Positions 42,795 through 51,148 of a stretch of 64,000 nucleotides of DNA are shown piece after piece. The notes under the pieces are model-generated. The model had not been told where the DNA came from, searched no databases, and saw nothing but the letters and a program-made list of their open reading frames with translations. This stretch comes from Atopobium sp. (lineage in GTDB: Bacteria > Actinomycetota > Coriobacteriia > Coriobacteriales > Atopobiaceae): the NCBI GenBank assembly GCA_015258715.1, contig JABZHR010000001.1, forward strand, positions 62,001 through 126,000, in the 5' to 3' direction. Each line of letters starts with the position of its first letter. The first letter of the stretch is position 1. Position numbers and translations under genes: made by a program.

Positions 42795-43019
42795 TCACAT
42801 GTTTTTGGTTGTAGAGGCTAAGTCGGAGAAAACTCTAGAAAAATCGATATCTAGCATGTCATATAATTCTTCATAACTCTTTTTTGCTTCTTCCGGAGCA
42901 TCATCTTTAATGTGATATCCACGACCATCTTCAAAAAAGAAATCATCGATACCTTCATCTTCTGGCGTTGTATACCAATCGCGATTACTTAAGAAGTACG
43001 GAGGTTCAGGAAAAGTCAT
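42795..43019 (-). CDS. Small hypothetical acidic protein
   Basis: I do not recognise this protein. It is 74 residues from the ATG at 43019 (MTFPEPPYF) with a weak GGA before it; a TTG start 39 bases upstream is possible and would add 13 residues. It is acidic and aromatic-rich (DDFFFEDGRGYHIKDD), with no membrane helix. No homologue comes to mind. Coding is supported by its length and ordinary composition, but not by a good ribosome binding site. Confidence 0.5.
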   Translation of the reverse strand: MTFPEPPYFLSNRDWYTTPEDEGIDDFFFEDGRGYHIKDDAPEEAKKSYEELYDMLDIDFSRVFSDLASTTKNM

Positions 43020-43133
43020 AATTATCCAATCAGCCACAACTTTACTAATTTTGTACAACTATCGTATAGCGCTAGTTTACTCGTACGTAATGAAAACTGT
43101 TTAACAGAAGCAATAAATAGACACTCGTGGCAT

Positions 43134-43159
43134 AAAAATAGCCGCACAAGGCGGCTATT
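43134..43159 (-). terminator. Terminator of tRNA-Thr
   Basis: On the minus strand AATAGCCGC pairs with GCGGCTATT around CTTGT, followed by TTT and ATG. It lies ten bases past the tRNA 3' end. Confidence 0.85.
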
Positions 43160-43168
43160 AATAGTTAG

Positions 43169-43244
43169 TGGTGCCAGCAACCAGGATCGAACTGATGACC
43201 CCCGCTTTACGAGAGCGGTGCTCTACCAACTGAGCTATGCTGGC
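43169..43244 (-). tRNA. tRNA-Thr (CGT anticodon)
   Basis: A 76-base tRNA: acceptor arms GCCAGCA/TGCTGGC, D-stem GCTC/GAGC, anticodon stem CCGCT/AGCGG with loop CTCGTAA (anticodon CGU, reading ACG), T-arm containing GTTCGATCC, and encoded 3' CCA. It is read from the minus strand between the PNP fusion gene and the small hypothetical gene. Confidence 0.95.
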
Positions 43245-43301
43245 GTGCAAAAGCGCGCTAACAACTATACGGGGAAGCCCTCTATTATTCAAGCAAGAAT
43301 A

Positions 43302-44492
43302 CTAAAGAAGCCCGAGAACACCACGAACAAGACGCTCAAGATCATCTGCGTACTTCTCGGATGCCTCTTGAACACTCTTATGCGTGGTTCCGTGAGCGCC
43401 AGCTGGGTTTGCTGCAAGCGTTAGAGCCAACACATTCATATCAAGAGCTCGGGCCATAATAACCTCAAGAGCTGTAGAAACACCAACGTATGAGACACCA
43501 AAGCTACGAAGCATAGCAACCTCTGCAGGAGTCTCAAAGTTTGGTCCCAAAAGACCAGCAAAAACACCCTCGTTAAGCTCAATTTTGAGGTCGTCCGCTA
43601 CGCCACGCGCAAGCGTTCTTAGATAAGGCGAGAAGGCATCATTCATATCTACAAATGGGGTCTCAACATCGCGAAGGCCTGCCCACTCTGCAAGCGGATT
43701 GGTTCCGGTGAGGTTAATCTGGTCAGTAATAACACCAAGACCAGTCTTTGCGTTTCCAGAAACAGCACCCGTTGCACCTGCAAAGATAATATCTTTGCAG
43801 CCTAGGTGATGTGCGTGCTGAACAAGGGAGGTTACCTCAGCTGCAGAATAGCCCTGATAGAGGTGCACGCGGCCAGGATAGACAACCACAGGTACGCCGT
43901 CGATAGTACCAATGGTCGCCTCAAAGCTATGACCTGCCATAGGAGAAGCGTCAACAGGGAAACCTGGAATGTCACGATAATCAATACGACGAACTGGCTT
44001 TACCAAATCAGCAAGATGACCAAGTCCGGTTCCCAAAATAAGAGCAACAGGATGCTCAACAGATGGGCTTACATTCTCAATGGTTTTCTCGGTGACCACG
44101 CAAATCCCCTCCTCTAAGAGGTGACGAGTAAGTGTTCCCTCGCCAGAAACAAGCTTTCCTGAGTACGTACCATCATAAATCTCATGCACACCACAAGACG
44201 GACTTTTTGCCTTCAAAACGGCGAGCGTAATGTCAGAAGGCTTAACGGCACTAAGCACAATCTTAGCTCCACGCTCAAAATCGTCTGTAACATCTGAGCC
44301 ATCCTTGAGCCAAACGCGCCCTTCTCGCTGTTCCGCGGGTGGACGAGGCACAGGAAGACCTGCGGAAATCTCGGGACAAATCTTTGTAACGTTTACTTTT
44401 TGAGCAAGTTTTTGTACTGCAGAAACAGGCTTGGCCCCTCCGTCATATCTGACGGGGAGGCCAAGTAAACAAGCGCTAATAGCAACTTTCAT
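43302..44492 (-). CDS. TudS-like (DUF523) domain fused to purine nucleoside phosphorylase
   Basis: A 396-residue fusion. Residues 1-140 form a DUF523/TudS domain with the three conserved Cys expected to bind a [4Fe-4S] cluster: C8 in SACLLG, C39 in ICPE and C100 in SPSCG. Characterised TudS removes sulfur from 2-thiouracil. Residues 143-396 are a class I (trimeric) purine nucleoside phosphorylase with GTGLGHLAD near 153, the phosphate motif GRVHLYQGY, and PNFETPAEV. PNP cleaves guanosine/inosine with phosphate. The fusion suggests salvage of thiolated purines (inference). No linker is obvious. Confidence 0.88.
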   Translation of the reverse strand: MKVAISACLLGLPVRYDGGAKPVSAVQKLAQKVNVTKICPEISAGLPVPRPPAEQREGRVWLKDGSDVTDDFERGAKIVLSAVKPSDITLAVLKAKSPSCGVHEIYDGTYSGKLVSGEGTLTRHLLEEGICVVTEKTIENVSPSVEHPVALILGTGLGHLADLVKPVRRIDYRDIPGFPVDASPMAGHSFEATIGTIDGVPVVVYPGRVHLYQGYSAAEVTSLVQHAHHLGCKDIIFAGATGAVSGNAKTGLGVITDQINLTGTNPLAEWAGLRDVETPFVDMNDAFSPYLRTLARGVADDLKIELNEGVFAGLLGPNFETPAEVAMLRSFGVSYVGVSTALEVIMARALDMNVLALTLAANPAGAHGTTHKSVQEASEKYADDLERLVRGVLGLL

Positions 44493-44505
44493 TGCTTTTC
44501 AGATC

Positions 44506-45354
44506 CTAGAGAGCAAGAGAGTAAACAGCAATAGATGCCTTACCAAGAATCTCGTTGATCTTCTGTGACCACTCCTGAGAAGCCTTGCTTGCAACAGCAG
44601 AGTACTTGCTCATTGCAACCTGATAAGCGGTCTGAGCAGCTGCATAAGAAGCAGAGTCTTTGGAGATTGAATAAGCAGAGAGCTGCTTGTAGTAATCGCC
44701 GTCCTGGGAAGCCCAAGTGTTGTTCGTAGCATCCCACTCATCGCCAGCAAGACCAATGATGTACTGAGCGTACTCCTGACTTGTGGTCTCAGAGTTGCCA
44801 TCCTCAGGTGCAGTTGGAGCCTGTGGAGCATCTGGAAGCTTAGTAGTCAGAACTTTATCACGATACTTCTTCATGATGACAGCATCATTGATGAGCTTCT
44901 TAGCAACATCTTCAGAGAGCTTGTATGCAGAAGCAACCTGGCTGACATCAGTAGTCTTGAAGTTGGTCTGCATGTAATCACTGACCTCTTGATCTGAAAC
45001 GGAAATACCCTGGCTCTGAGCCTCAGCAACAACAAGAGCATTACGAACGTAACCAATGATCTTATCGGCTGCTGGAACAGCGTAGGTGCCGTCAGACTGC
45101 TTTGCTGCGTCAAGACCGGAAGTGTTCTCAATAACCTCACGAGCAGTTACTTCTTTGGTCTGACCGTTGTAGGTATAAGAAGCAATAGGAGTGTTGAGCT
45201 CACCCTCAGAAAGTGTGGTGCGACCGTTCAAAGAACCAGTAGCTCCGCCACCGCCCAGAAGGAAGCGACCGATGACAATACCAAGAGCAAACAATACAAC
45301 TGCGCCTACTCCGATAAAGATCTTTGAGTTCTTTTTTACATCAATAGATGGCAT
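44506..45354 (-). CDS. Membrane-anchored SurA-N-like protein
   Basis: A 282-residue protein with one N-terminal membrane helix (KIFIGVGAVVLFALGIVIGRFLL) and an extracellular helical region of SurA N-terminal/trigger-factor chaperone type (ADKIIGYVRNALVVAEAQSQGISVSDQEVSDYMQT). No PPIase domain is seen. A Pro/Asp spacer (KLPDAPQAPTAPEDGNSE) separates a C-terminal helical stretch. It may help fold exported proteins (inference). The start at 45354 is chosen for the AAAGG before it; the ATG 15 bases upstream lacks one. Confidence 0.75.
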   Translation of the reverse strand: MPSIDVKKNSKIFIGVGAVVLFALGIVIGRFLLGGGGATGSLNGRTTLSEGELNTPIASYTYNGQTKEVTAREVIENTSGLDAAKQSDGTYAVPAADKIIGYVRNALVVAEAQSQGISVSDQEVSDYMQTNFKTTDVSQVASAYKLSEDVAKKLINDAVIMKKYRDKVLTTKLPDAPQAPTAPEDGNSETTSQEYAQYIIGLAGDEWDATNNTWASQDGDYYKQLSAYSISKDSASYAAAQTAYQVAMSKYSAVASKASQEWSQKINEILGKASIAVYSLAL

Positions 45355-45487
45355 ATCCTTGCCTTTCATCGCTTAATGCAACTATGCGTACATAATACAA
45401 ACCTGTAGTTTACTCTTATTAGCATGCATAAAACATACAACCAGTAAACTCCCCCGTTTGCACACAGTCGTTTACATGCAAAACAAA

Positions 45488-46174
45488 CTATTTGGTAGCT
45501 GCAACAATCTCTTCCGAATACTGTTTGATGTATCCAGTGGCATTTTCTGCATCAAACTTCATGCGCTGAGACAATGCCTTCTTAACATCCTTAGAAATAG
45601 TTCCGTGTGCTAAGGCGAGAAGACCCTGGAGCATATCATGGTACTCAGCATCTCCGTGATAGCACTGAACCGCCTCATCCAGAAGTGGCCATGCCTCGTC
45701 AGAATGCTTTGCAGAAGTTGCTCCATACTGACAGAGGAACAAAAATGCTGCGAGACGCACTGTTGCTGAGTCATCGTCAAACAGAGAAGCCTCAGCAGCA
45801 TCAAATGCCTTAAAGACCTGATCACCAAAATGCTCACTCAGATTGGCAAGCGCATCAAGCACTTCCCAACGAGTCTGTGCTTCTGGCCTATACAGTGCAT
45901 CAATAAGAGAATCAATGTGCTCTTCAAAGGCAAGAGGAGCAATATGAGCCAGCTCCGCAAGCTCATGAGATGCGTCTTGACGAGCGCGCCTACTAGCATC
46001 AGACAAAGCGATGACCAGTGCATTCACTTTTTTCATCTGTGCCATAGTTGGCTTTTTAGTAGCCTTCTTAGCAGGTTGCTTTTCTTCTTTTGGCGCCTTT
46101 GTAGAGCCCGCTTTTGCGGTTGCCTTAGTTGAAGCCTTTTTTGGCTTCTGAGCAGTTTCTTTCTTTTCTGCCAT
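45488..46174 (-). CDS. HEAT-repeat protein with histone-like basic N-terminal tail
   Basis: A 228-residue protein. Residues 1-45 are Lys/Ala/Thr/Pro-rich and strongly basic (ETAQKPKKASTKATAKAG), as in histone H1-like tails. The rest is a helical repeat of HEAT type: SDASRRARQDASHELAELAH, RPEAQTRWEVLDALANLSEHFG and DDDSATVRLAAFLFLCQYG. No membrane helix is present. DNA, RNA or protein binding is possible. It shares strand and spacing with the NYN gene 28 bases upstream, so the two may be linked in function. Confidence 0.75.
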   Translation of the reverse strand: MAEKKETAQKPKKASTKATAKAGSTKAPKEEKQPAKKATKKPTMAQMKKVNALVIALSDASRRARQDASHELAELAHIAPLAFEEHIDSLIDALYRPEAQTRWEVLDALANLSEHFGDQVFKAFDAAEASLFDDDSATVRLAAFLFLCQYGATSAKHSDEAWPLLDEAVQCYHGDAEYHDMLQGLLALAHGTISKDVKKALSQRMKFDAENATGYIKQYSEEIVAATK

Positions 46175-46202
46175 GAAACCTAAATCCTCTCTAAAACACC
46201 CT

Positions 46203-46985
46203 TTATTCTCTAAATCCGTCTACGACAACGGTGCCGCTTTTTTGATCCTCATGAATTTTAATAAATCCAAGGCTTGATGCCTCACGTAAAAGAGAAGTAA
46301 ACGAACGATATCCATAAGTTGCCTCAGCAAACTGTGGACGCTTCCTTCGCATGGTCTCCTTTAAGCGCGAAGCATAAATAAACGTTTCGCTTTCGCGTTC
46401 CAAAGACTCAATGGTCTCAAATAAGAGCTGATAGCAGTCGTGTTTCTCGACAGGTACCTTCTCTTTAAAGTCTGGAATTCTGCCAGAACTCAAAATATCC
46501 TCGTAGAAGATAAACTCGTCACAAACCTCAGCAAGAAGCGAGCTGGTAGACTCCTTCATACCAACACCAATGACTGTTTTACCAGCCTCTTTAAGCTTTG
46601 CCACGAGTGGCGAGAAGTCCGAGTCACCAGAAAGCACAGCGAATGTGTCAATGTGGTCTTTAGTAAGACACATCTCAACAGCATCTACCGCAAGTCTAAT
46701 ATCAGCAGAGTTCTTGCCGGTATAAGCCCTATCTGGAATCTCAATGAGCTCAATACCAAGCTCATGCAGGGGTGTAATAGCATTTGGAAAGCGCTGCCAA
46801 TCGCAGTATGCACGCTTGGCAGTAATGCGTCCCTTATCAACCAGCCTCTCCATAATGAGTTTCATCTCTGGAAGATGGCCTGGCTCTTGATGACCGTTTC
46901 TCTTTCTTTTACCTGTTCCTAGTGCCAAATTTTCATAATCGATGAAAACCGCAATAGAGCTCTGAGGAGTAGAAATATCACTCAT
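46203..46985 (-). CDS. NYN-domain ribonuclease-like protein with OST-HTH/LOTUS domain
   Basis: A 260-residue protein. The NYN (PIN-like) nuclease domain (residues 10-150) shows the acidic active-site residues in VFIDYENLAL (D16), NSADIRLAVDAVEM and VLSGDSDFSPLV. It is followed by a C-terminal OST-HTH/LOTUS domain (DCYQLLFETIESLE ... RRKRPQFAEATYGYRSFTSLLREASSLGF), which binds RNA in related proteins. The combination is typical of RNA-processing LabA/Limkain-like proteins. GGAACC precedes the ATG. Substrate is unknown. Confidence 0.9.
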   Translation of the reverse strand: MSDISTPQSSIAVFIDYENLALGTGKRKRNGHQEPGHLPEMKLIMERLVDKGRITAKRAYCDWQRFPNAITPLHELGIELIEIPDRAYTGKNSADIRLAVDAVEMCLTKDHIDTFAVLSGDSDFSPLVAKLKEAGKTVIGVGMKESTSSLLAEVCDEFIFYEDILSSGRIPDFKEKVPVEKHDCYQLLFETIESLERESETFIYASRLKETMRRKRPQFAEATYGYRSFTSLLREASSLGFIKIHEDQKSGTVVVDGFRE

Positions 46986-47011
46986 AATCGGGGTTCCTTT
47001 GCGGCTAGCAC

Positions 47012-48076
47012 TTAGTGGCAGCAGTGGCCGTCATGACCGTGCTCGTGACCTTCATGCTCATGATGATGTCCGTGACCATGGCACTCGCACTCGTGATCGC
47101 CATCTTCATGGTCGTGGCCACAGCAGCACTCGTGCTCACCCTCATCTTCCTGGCTCTCAAGAAGTGACCAATCAAGACCAGCTGCAGTGCTCGTAGCCTC
47201 ATCAGCATAAAGCAGTGAGATTGCCTGGGTACCCTTGCGAGCGCCACCAATCTGGCAAAGCATGTCATACAGGGTAAAGGCGGTCTCTGCACCAGGGAGG
47301 GTAATCTCAAGGTCCTCAGACTGAGCAAGAGCAAGCGCAATATCCTTGCGGAAGTGCTCAGCCAAAAATCCTGGCTGGAAGTCTCCCTCAAGCGACTTAG
47401 GAGCAAGCTCTTTAAGTGCGCGAGAAGAACCCATGCCACTAGCGACAACCTCGAGCATCTGCTCAACATCAAGTCCACCCTGCTCTGCCAAGGCCATTGC
47501 GTCTGCATAGCCAATCATGCAGGAAGCAAGGGATACCTGGTTACAAAGCTTTGCGGTCTGACCCTTACCAGCACCACCCATGCAGAAAATCTTTGCCGAG
47601 AATGTCTCGAGAAAAGCGCGTACTGGCTCAACATCATTCTCAGTTGCGCCGACAATCAGCGTAAGAGTACCGTCCTGAGCACCCTTCTGGCCGCCCGTAA
47701 CTGGACAGTCAAAGGCATGTTTTCCCTCAATTTCAGCAGCATCGTGAATATCACGAGCAAGCTGAGATGAAGAAGTGGTCAGATCAATAAGGTACGCACC
47801 CTTCTTAGCAACACGGATAAGACCATCTGTTGCCAAGTAAACATCTTCAACGTCAGTTGGATAACCAACCATGGTAAAGATAACGTCAGCGTCTTTTGCA
47901 GCATCTGCCACACTCTCTGCAGCGTGAGCGCCCAACGAGACAAGCTTTTGCGCTTTCTCTGATGTTCTGTTGTAAACAGTAACGTCATAACCAGCAGAAA
48001 TAAGGTGCTCTGCGATAGGAGCACCCATAATGCCTGTTCCAATAAAAGCAACCTTTGCATTCTTGCTCAGTGCCAT
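47012..48076 (-). CDS. 3-hydroxyisobutyrate dehydrogenase-family oxidoreductase with His/Cys tail
   Basis: An NAD(P)-dependent beta-hydroxyacid dehydrogenase (354 residues). The Rossmann motif GTGIMGAPIAEHL is at residues 13-25, the substrate motif DCPVTGGQKGAQDGTL near residue 120, and the catalytic Lys is in GKGQTAKLCNQ near residue 174. The enzyme core ends near residue 310 and is followed by a 41-residue tail with 15 His and 7 Cys (for example CHGHGHHHEHEGHEHGHD), which is not part of the family. It probably binds nickel, zinc or another metal. The tail is encoded in frame with no frameshift and normal codon use. Confidence 0.88.
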   Translation of the reverse strand: MALSKNAKVAFIGTGIMGAPIAEHLISAGYDVTVYNRTSEKAQKLVSLGAHAAESVADAAKDADVIFTMVGYPTDVEDVYLATDGLIRVAKKGAYLIDLTTSSSQLARDIHDAAEIEGKHAFDCPVTGGQKGAQDGTLTLIVGATENDVEPVRAFLETFSAKIFCMGGAGKGQTAKLCNQVSLASCMIGYADAMALAEQGGLDVEQMLEVVASGMGSSRALKELAPKSLEGDFQPGFLAEHFRKDIALALAQSEDLEITLPGAETAFTLYDMLCQIGGARKGTQAISLLYADEATSTAAGLDWSLLESQEDEGEHECCCGHDHEDGDHECECHGHGHHHEHEGHEHGHDGHCCH

Positions 48077-48112
48077 GTATGAGTCCTTTCAGACTGAAAT
48101 AAATATACAAAC

Positions 48113-48138
48113 TGGGGCCGCTCCAAAGAGCGACCCCA
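48113..48138 (-). terminator. Terminator of degV
   Basis: On the minus strand TGGGGTCGCTC pairs with GAGCGGCCCCA (one mismatch) around TTTG, followed by GTTTGTATATTTATTTC. It sits 13 bases past the degV stop codon. Confidence 0.8.
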
Positions 48139-48151
48139 TACCTTGTACCCG

Positions 48152-49180
48152 TTAATTAGATTTACGAACCCTGTTAGCAATTCGGTCAGAAAGCGAAAGC
48201 TTCTCGCGGCGGTCAGTTCCCCAGAAGACAATAGCCACCATGCCTGGTCCAACGTGAGCACCAATAACTGGTCCTACCTGGCTATGAATAATGGTGAGTC
48301 CCTCACAGCCCTTCTCTTTACGAATCTGAGCCTCTAGCCAATTAGCGTCCTTCTGTGCGTCTGCAGAAATAATGCCAACAGGAAGCGAGGTGTCATGAGA
48401 ATAGCTATCTCTAAAGTCCTGGATAAGAGACTTGAGTGCCTTCTTGCGGCCTCTGCACACTGTCTTGACGGTAAGAGCTCCTGTTGAGTCATAGGTAAGC
48501 TCTGGCTTTACATCAAGCTTGCCACCAATATTTGCTGCAGCAGCAGGAATACGACCGCCCGCAGCAAGAGCATCCAAGGTCTCAAGTGTTAAGTAGCCAT
48601 GTATATAGTTACGCGCATCTGCTGCCCACTCGGCAATCTCTTTTGCCGAGAGACCCTTATTGGCCTGATGTACTGCTTCAAGACCCAAAAGCTGAGCTGC
48701 GGACGAAGGTGCACCATTGTCGACTACGTAAATCTCAAAGTCTGGGTATTTCTCTCTTACCATATCTGCTGCTTGCTCAGCTGCATAGTAAGATGAAGAA
48801 AGCGCAGAGGTAAAACAAAGATATACCGTTGGAGTGCCCTGCTTTGCAGCACGCTCAAAGACCTCGAGGTAATGACCAGGAGTAATTGCAGAGGTGGTGT
48901 AGCGCAGCTTTTTATCTTTGCGCATGCCCTCAAAGAACTCATGTGCACTGATGCTCTTCCAGCCGTCATCATAGTGCTCTCCATCTGGTCCCACATAAGG
49001 GAACTGGATGATATCAACACCTAGCTGTTCAGCAATTCCTGGAGCAAAGTCTGCGCAGGAGTCCATGATGATTCGAACGTTACTGGGCTTATGATATGCA
49101 GCTGAAAGCTCAGTAGGCTCAAGATCTTCAAAGGCAACCTCGCTGATTTCTTCTTCGGCTTTATCTTTTTTATTGAACAT
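48152..49180 (-). CDS. DegV-family fatty-acid-binding protein
   Basis: A 342-residue DegV/FakB-like protein, which binds a fatty acid for phosphorylation by a FakA kinase in Gram-positive bacteria. The DegV fold is marked by RIIMDSCADFAPGIAEQLG, TSAITPGHYLEVFERA, CFTSALSSSYYAAEQAA and HVGPGMVAIVFW. A charged N-terminal lead of about 40 residues (FNKKDKAEEEISE) is extra. The start is set at 49180 because GAGG is close upstream; it overlaps the hpf stop by 11 bases, so translation is coupled. No FakA gene is seen in the window. Confidence 0.9.
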   Translation of the reverse strand: MFNKKDKAEEEISEVAFEDLEPTELSAAYHKPSNVRIIMDSCADFAPGIAEQLGVDIIQFPYVGPDGEHYDDGWKSISAHEFFEGMRKDKKLRYTTSAITPGHYLEVFERAAKQGTPTVYLCFTSALSSSYYAAEQAADMVREKYPDFEIYVVDNGAPSSAAQLLGLEAVHQANKGLSAKEIAEWAADARNYIHGYLTLETLDALAAGGRIPAAAANIGGKLDVKPELTYDSTGALTVKTVCRGRKKALKSLIQDFRDSYSHDTSLPVGIISADAQKDANWLEAQIRKEKGCEGLTIIHSQVGPVIGAHVGPGMVAIVFWGTDRREKLSLSDRIANRVRKSN

Positions 49181-49760
49181 CCTGTTCCTCAATCTTAGGT
49201 TTGATAATTCCGTATCCACCATTTTTACGATGGTAAATGACATTAGTCAAACCAGTAGAAGAATTAACAAAGACATAAAAATCATGGCCGAGAAGGTCAG
49301 TTTGGACAAGCGCCTCTTCTTCCGTCATTGGCTCAAGATCAATGTACTTCTCGCGAACAAGCTGGTCATCAAGATCTTCAGCTGGAATCTCAATGAGATT
49401 GGCAAGATCTTCTTGTGTAAGAGCAACTCCGCGCTCAGACTTTACATGATGACGACGCTCAACAACTTTTGTCTTGTACTTGCGTAGCTGTCTGGAGACT
49501 TTTTCTGCTGCTTCATCAATAGCCACATACATATCATCAGAGCTAGCAGTGACACGAACAACATTGTTACGAACAAATACCGTAACCTCAGCTGTCTTTC
49601 TATCTGGATTTGAAGGGTTTTTGTCTACTCTGAGAACTACATCGCAAGACATAGGAGTGATGTCAAATACTTTAAGAGCATCACCGATTTTCTGATCTAC
49701 GTGTGTGCGCAAAGCCTCAGAAATGCTTACCTTGCGTCCCGAAATCTTGATGTCCACCAT
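49170..49760 (-). CDS. hpf: Ribosome hibernation promoting factor, long form
   Basis: A 196-residue HPF of the long type, which makes inactive 100S ribosome dimers in stationary phase. The N-terminal S30AE domain covers about residues 1-105 (MVDIKISGRKVSISEALRTHV) and the C-terminal dimerisation domain holds EEALVQTDLLGHDFYVFVNSSTGLTNVIYHRKNGGYGIIKP. GGGAG-type sites precede the ATG. It is coupled to degV downstream. comF and hpf lie near each other, as in many Gram-positive bacteria. Confidence 0.95.
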   Translation of the reverse strand: MVDIKISGRKVSISEALRTHVDQKIGDALKVFDITPMSCDVVLRVDKNPSNPDRKTAEVTVFVRNNVVRVTASSDDMYVAIDEAAEKVSRQLRKYKTKVVERRHHVKSERGVALTQEDLANLIEIPAEDLDDQLVREKYIDLEPMTEEEALVQTDLLGHDFYVFVNSSTGLTNVIYHRKNGGYGIIKPKIEEQDVQ

Positions 49761-49897
49761 GGGAGCCTCCTATCGGATACACGAGACATCTTCTATCTGA
49801 TGTCTGTATAACAACAATACCCATTTGTCGGTCAATCATTCCATAAAAAGTTGAATTGAGCGGTAAACGGTTAGAGACTATTTCTCTTTATGTGCGA

Positions 49898-50833
49898 TTA
49901 ATTTTGCTCAGAGGAAGATGTAGCTGAATCAGTGCTGGTAGATTGCGTAGAAACTTCCACAAGACCGGAAATCTTATTAGTAGTTGAGAGGTGTGGCAAG
50001 GTGCCAATCCACTTGTTTCTAATAACTCCCTCGACACCGTTAGATTGAATAGCTGAAAGAGCTTGCTGAATTTGTGTAGCCAAAGCTTTGTTACTTGTTG
50101 CTACAGAAATACCAATCGTAGATGGAACGTCAACGACACCAACCATAGAAATATCTTTGTTTGCTGCTAAATAAGCACCAGCATATGCATCACAGGCCAC
50201 ATAATCAATGGAGCCATTTTCAAGTGCTTCAAAAGCATCATTTAAGTTAGAAAAACCCTGAACAGACATGCCCGTGAGCACCTGACCCATTGCGCGCTCG
50301 GACAAAGAGCCTGTTTGAACGCCAACTGACTTTCCACTCAAACTATCAGCAGTAATGTTTGTCTCTGAACCCTTATGGAAAAGAGCTGTTGCATACTCAG
50401 CATAACCAGAAATGAGCGTACTTGTTGAGTCTTCACCACTTCTGACATCCATGACAATGTCGCAGCCTGCTTGTAGGCCATCTACTGGTCCGTTAACTGA
50501 TACAAACTTAACGTCTACGCCTAGCTGATCTGCAATTGCAGAAGCTATTTCAACGTCAATTCCCTGCAATGTTCCAGCTTCTGAGGCCACAACCATTGGA
50601 GCTGTTACTGACTGAGTACGTAGACCAACGGTCAAAGTGCCAGCTGTGTGCAGTGAGGAATCAGGAATCTTCTGCTGACGGGCTTCTCGCTTCTCTTGGA
50701 TTGCCTCTTGCACTGACTTGACGTGGAACCATTTATCCAGATCAATGTTGATGGGACCAATGGAGCATCCTGTTAAAACAACAGCAAGTGCTATAAGAAG
50801 TAACACCTTAAGAGAACTTTTACCGCGCGTCAT
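49898..50833 (-). CDS. Amino-acid-type ABC transporter binding lipoprotein (SBP family 3)
   Basis: A 311-residue lipoprotein. The signal peptide (KVLLLIALAVVL) ends in lipobox LTGC with C23 lipidated. The mature domain is SBP family 3: TLTVGLRTQSVTAPMVV, GIDVEIASAIADQLGVDVKF and SGKSVGVQTGSLSERAM. The family binds polar amino acids or glutamine. No permease or ATPase gene is adjacent, so it is an orphan or serves a distant transporter. The C-terminus is Ser/Thr-rich. Confidence 0.88.
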   Translation of the reverse strand: MTRGKSSLKVLLLIALAVVLTGCSIGPINIDLDKWFHVKSVQEAIQEKREARQQKIPDSSLHTAGTLTVGLRTQSVTAPMVVASEAGTLQGIDVEIASAIADQLGVDVKFVSVNGPVDGLQAGCDIVMDVRSGEDSTSTLISGYAEYATALFHKGSETNITADSLSGKSVGVQTGSLSERAMGQVLTGMSVQGFSNLNDAFEALENGSIDYVACDAYAGAYLAANKDISMVGVVDVPSTIGISVATSNKALATQIQQALSAIQSNGVEGVIRNKWIGTLPHLSTTNKISGLVEVSTQSTSTDSATSSSEQN

Positions 50834-51148
50834 CAGAACTCCTTCTTCTATTCAGGTGTCTTTTCAGCTGACCTGGTATTTGACCCCACACTCGCATACT
50901 GGAACGTTTGCTTTGCCACCGCAGCAGCTCCACTAGTAGCTCTCTCGCCTGCGAGACCCTTTGTCTCTTTGATATAACAGGCGGTATGGCTTACTTCTAG
51001 GACGAGCCATGATCGTTTACGTGCGCACACGCAAACTTACGTGGATCCCTTTGACCTCGTCTGTCATGGACTAAAAGCTCACAGAGAACTTCGCAACCAC
51101 AGACCTGAAAAGACTTATCAAGTATAGCCGTTTGCAACCATAGGTAAC
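50834..51148. other. Intergenic region upstream of the family 3 binding protein
   Basis: No supported gene. Short open frames on the minus strand lack family features. A CTCTCGCC-type near-octamer lies at about 50941, and GAGACCC-TTTGTCTC forms a small inverted repeat near 50955-50973. The region must hold the promoter of the 49898 gene. I see no riboswitch or known RNA. Confidence 0.4.

Noticed and set aside
50848..51030. A 60-residue open frame upstream of the family 3 binding protein
   Set aside because: No ribosome binding site, no recognisable motif, and odd composition.
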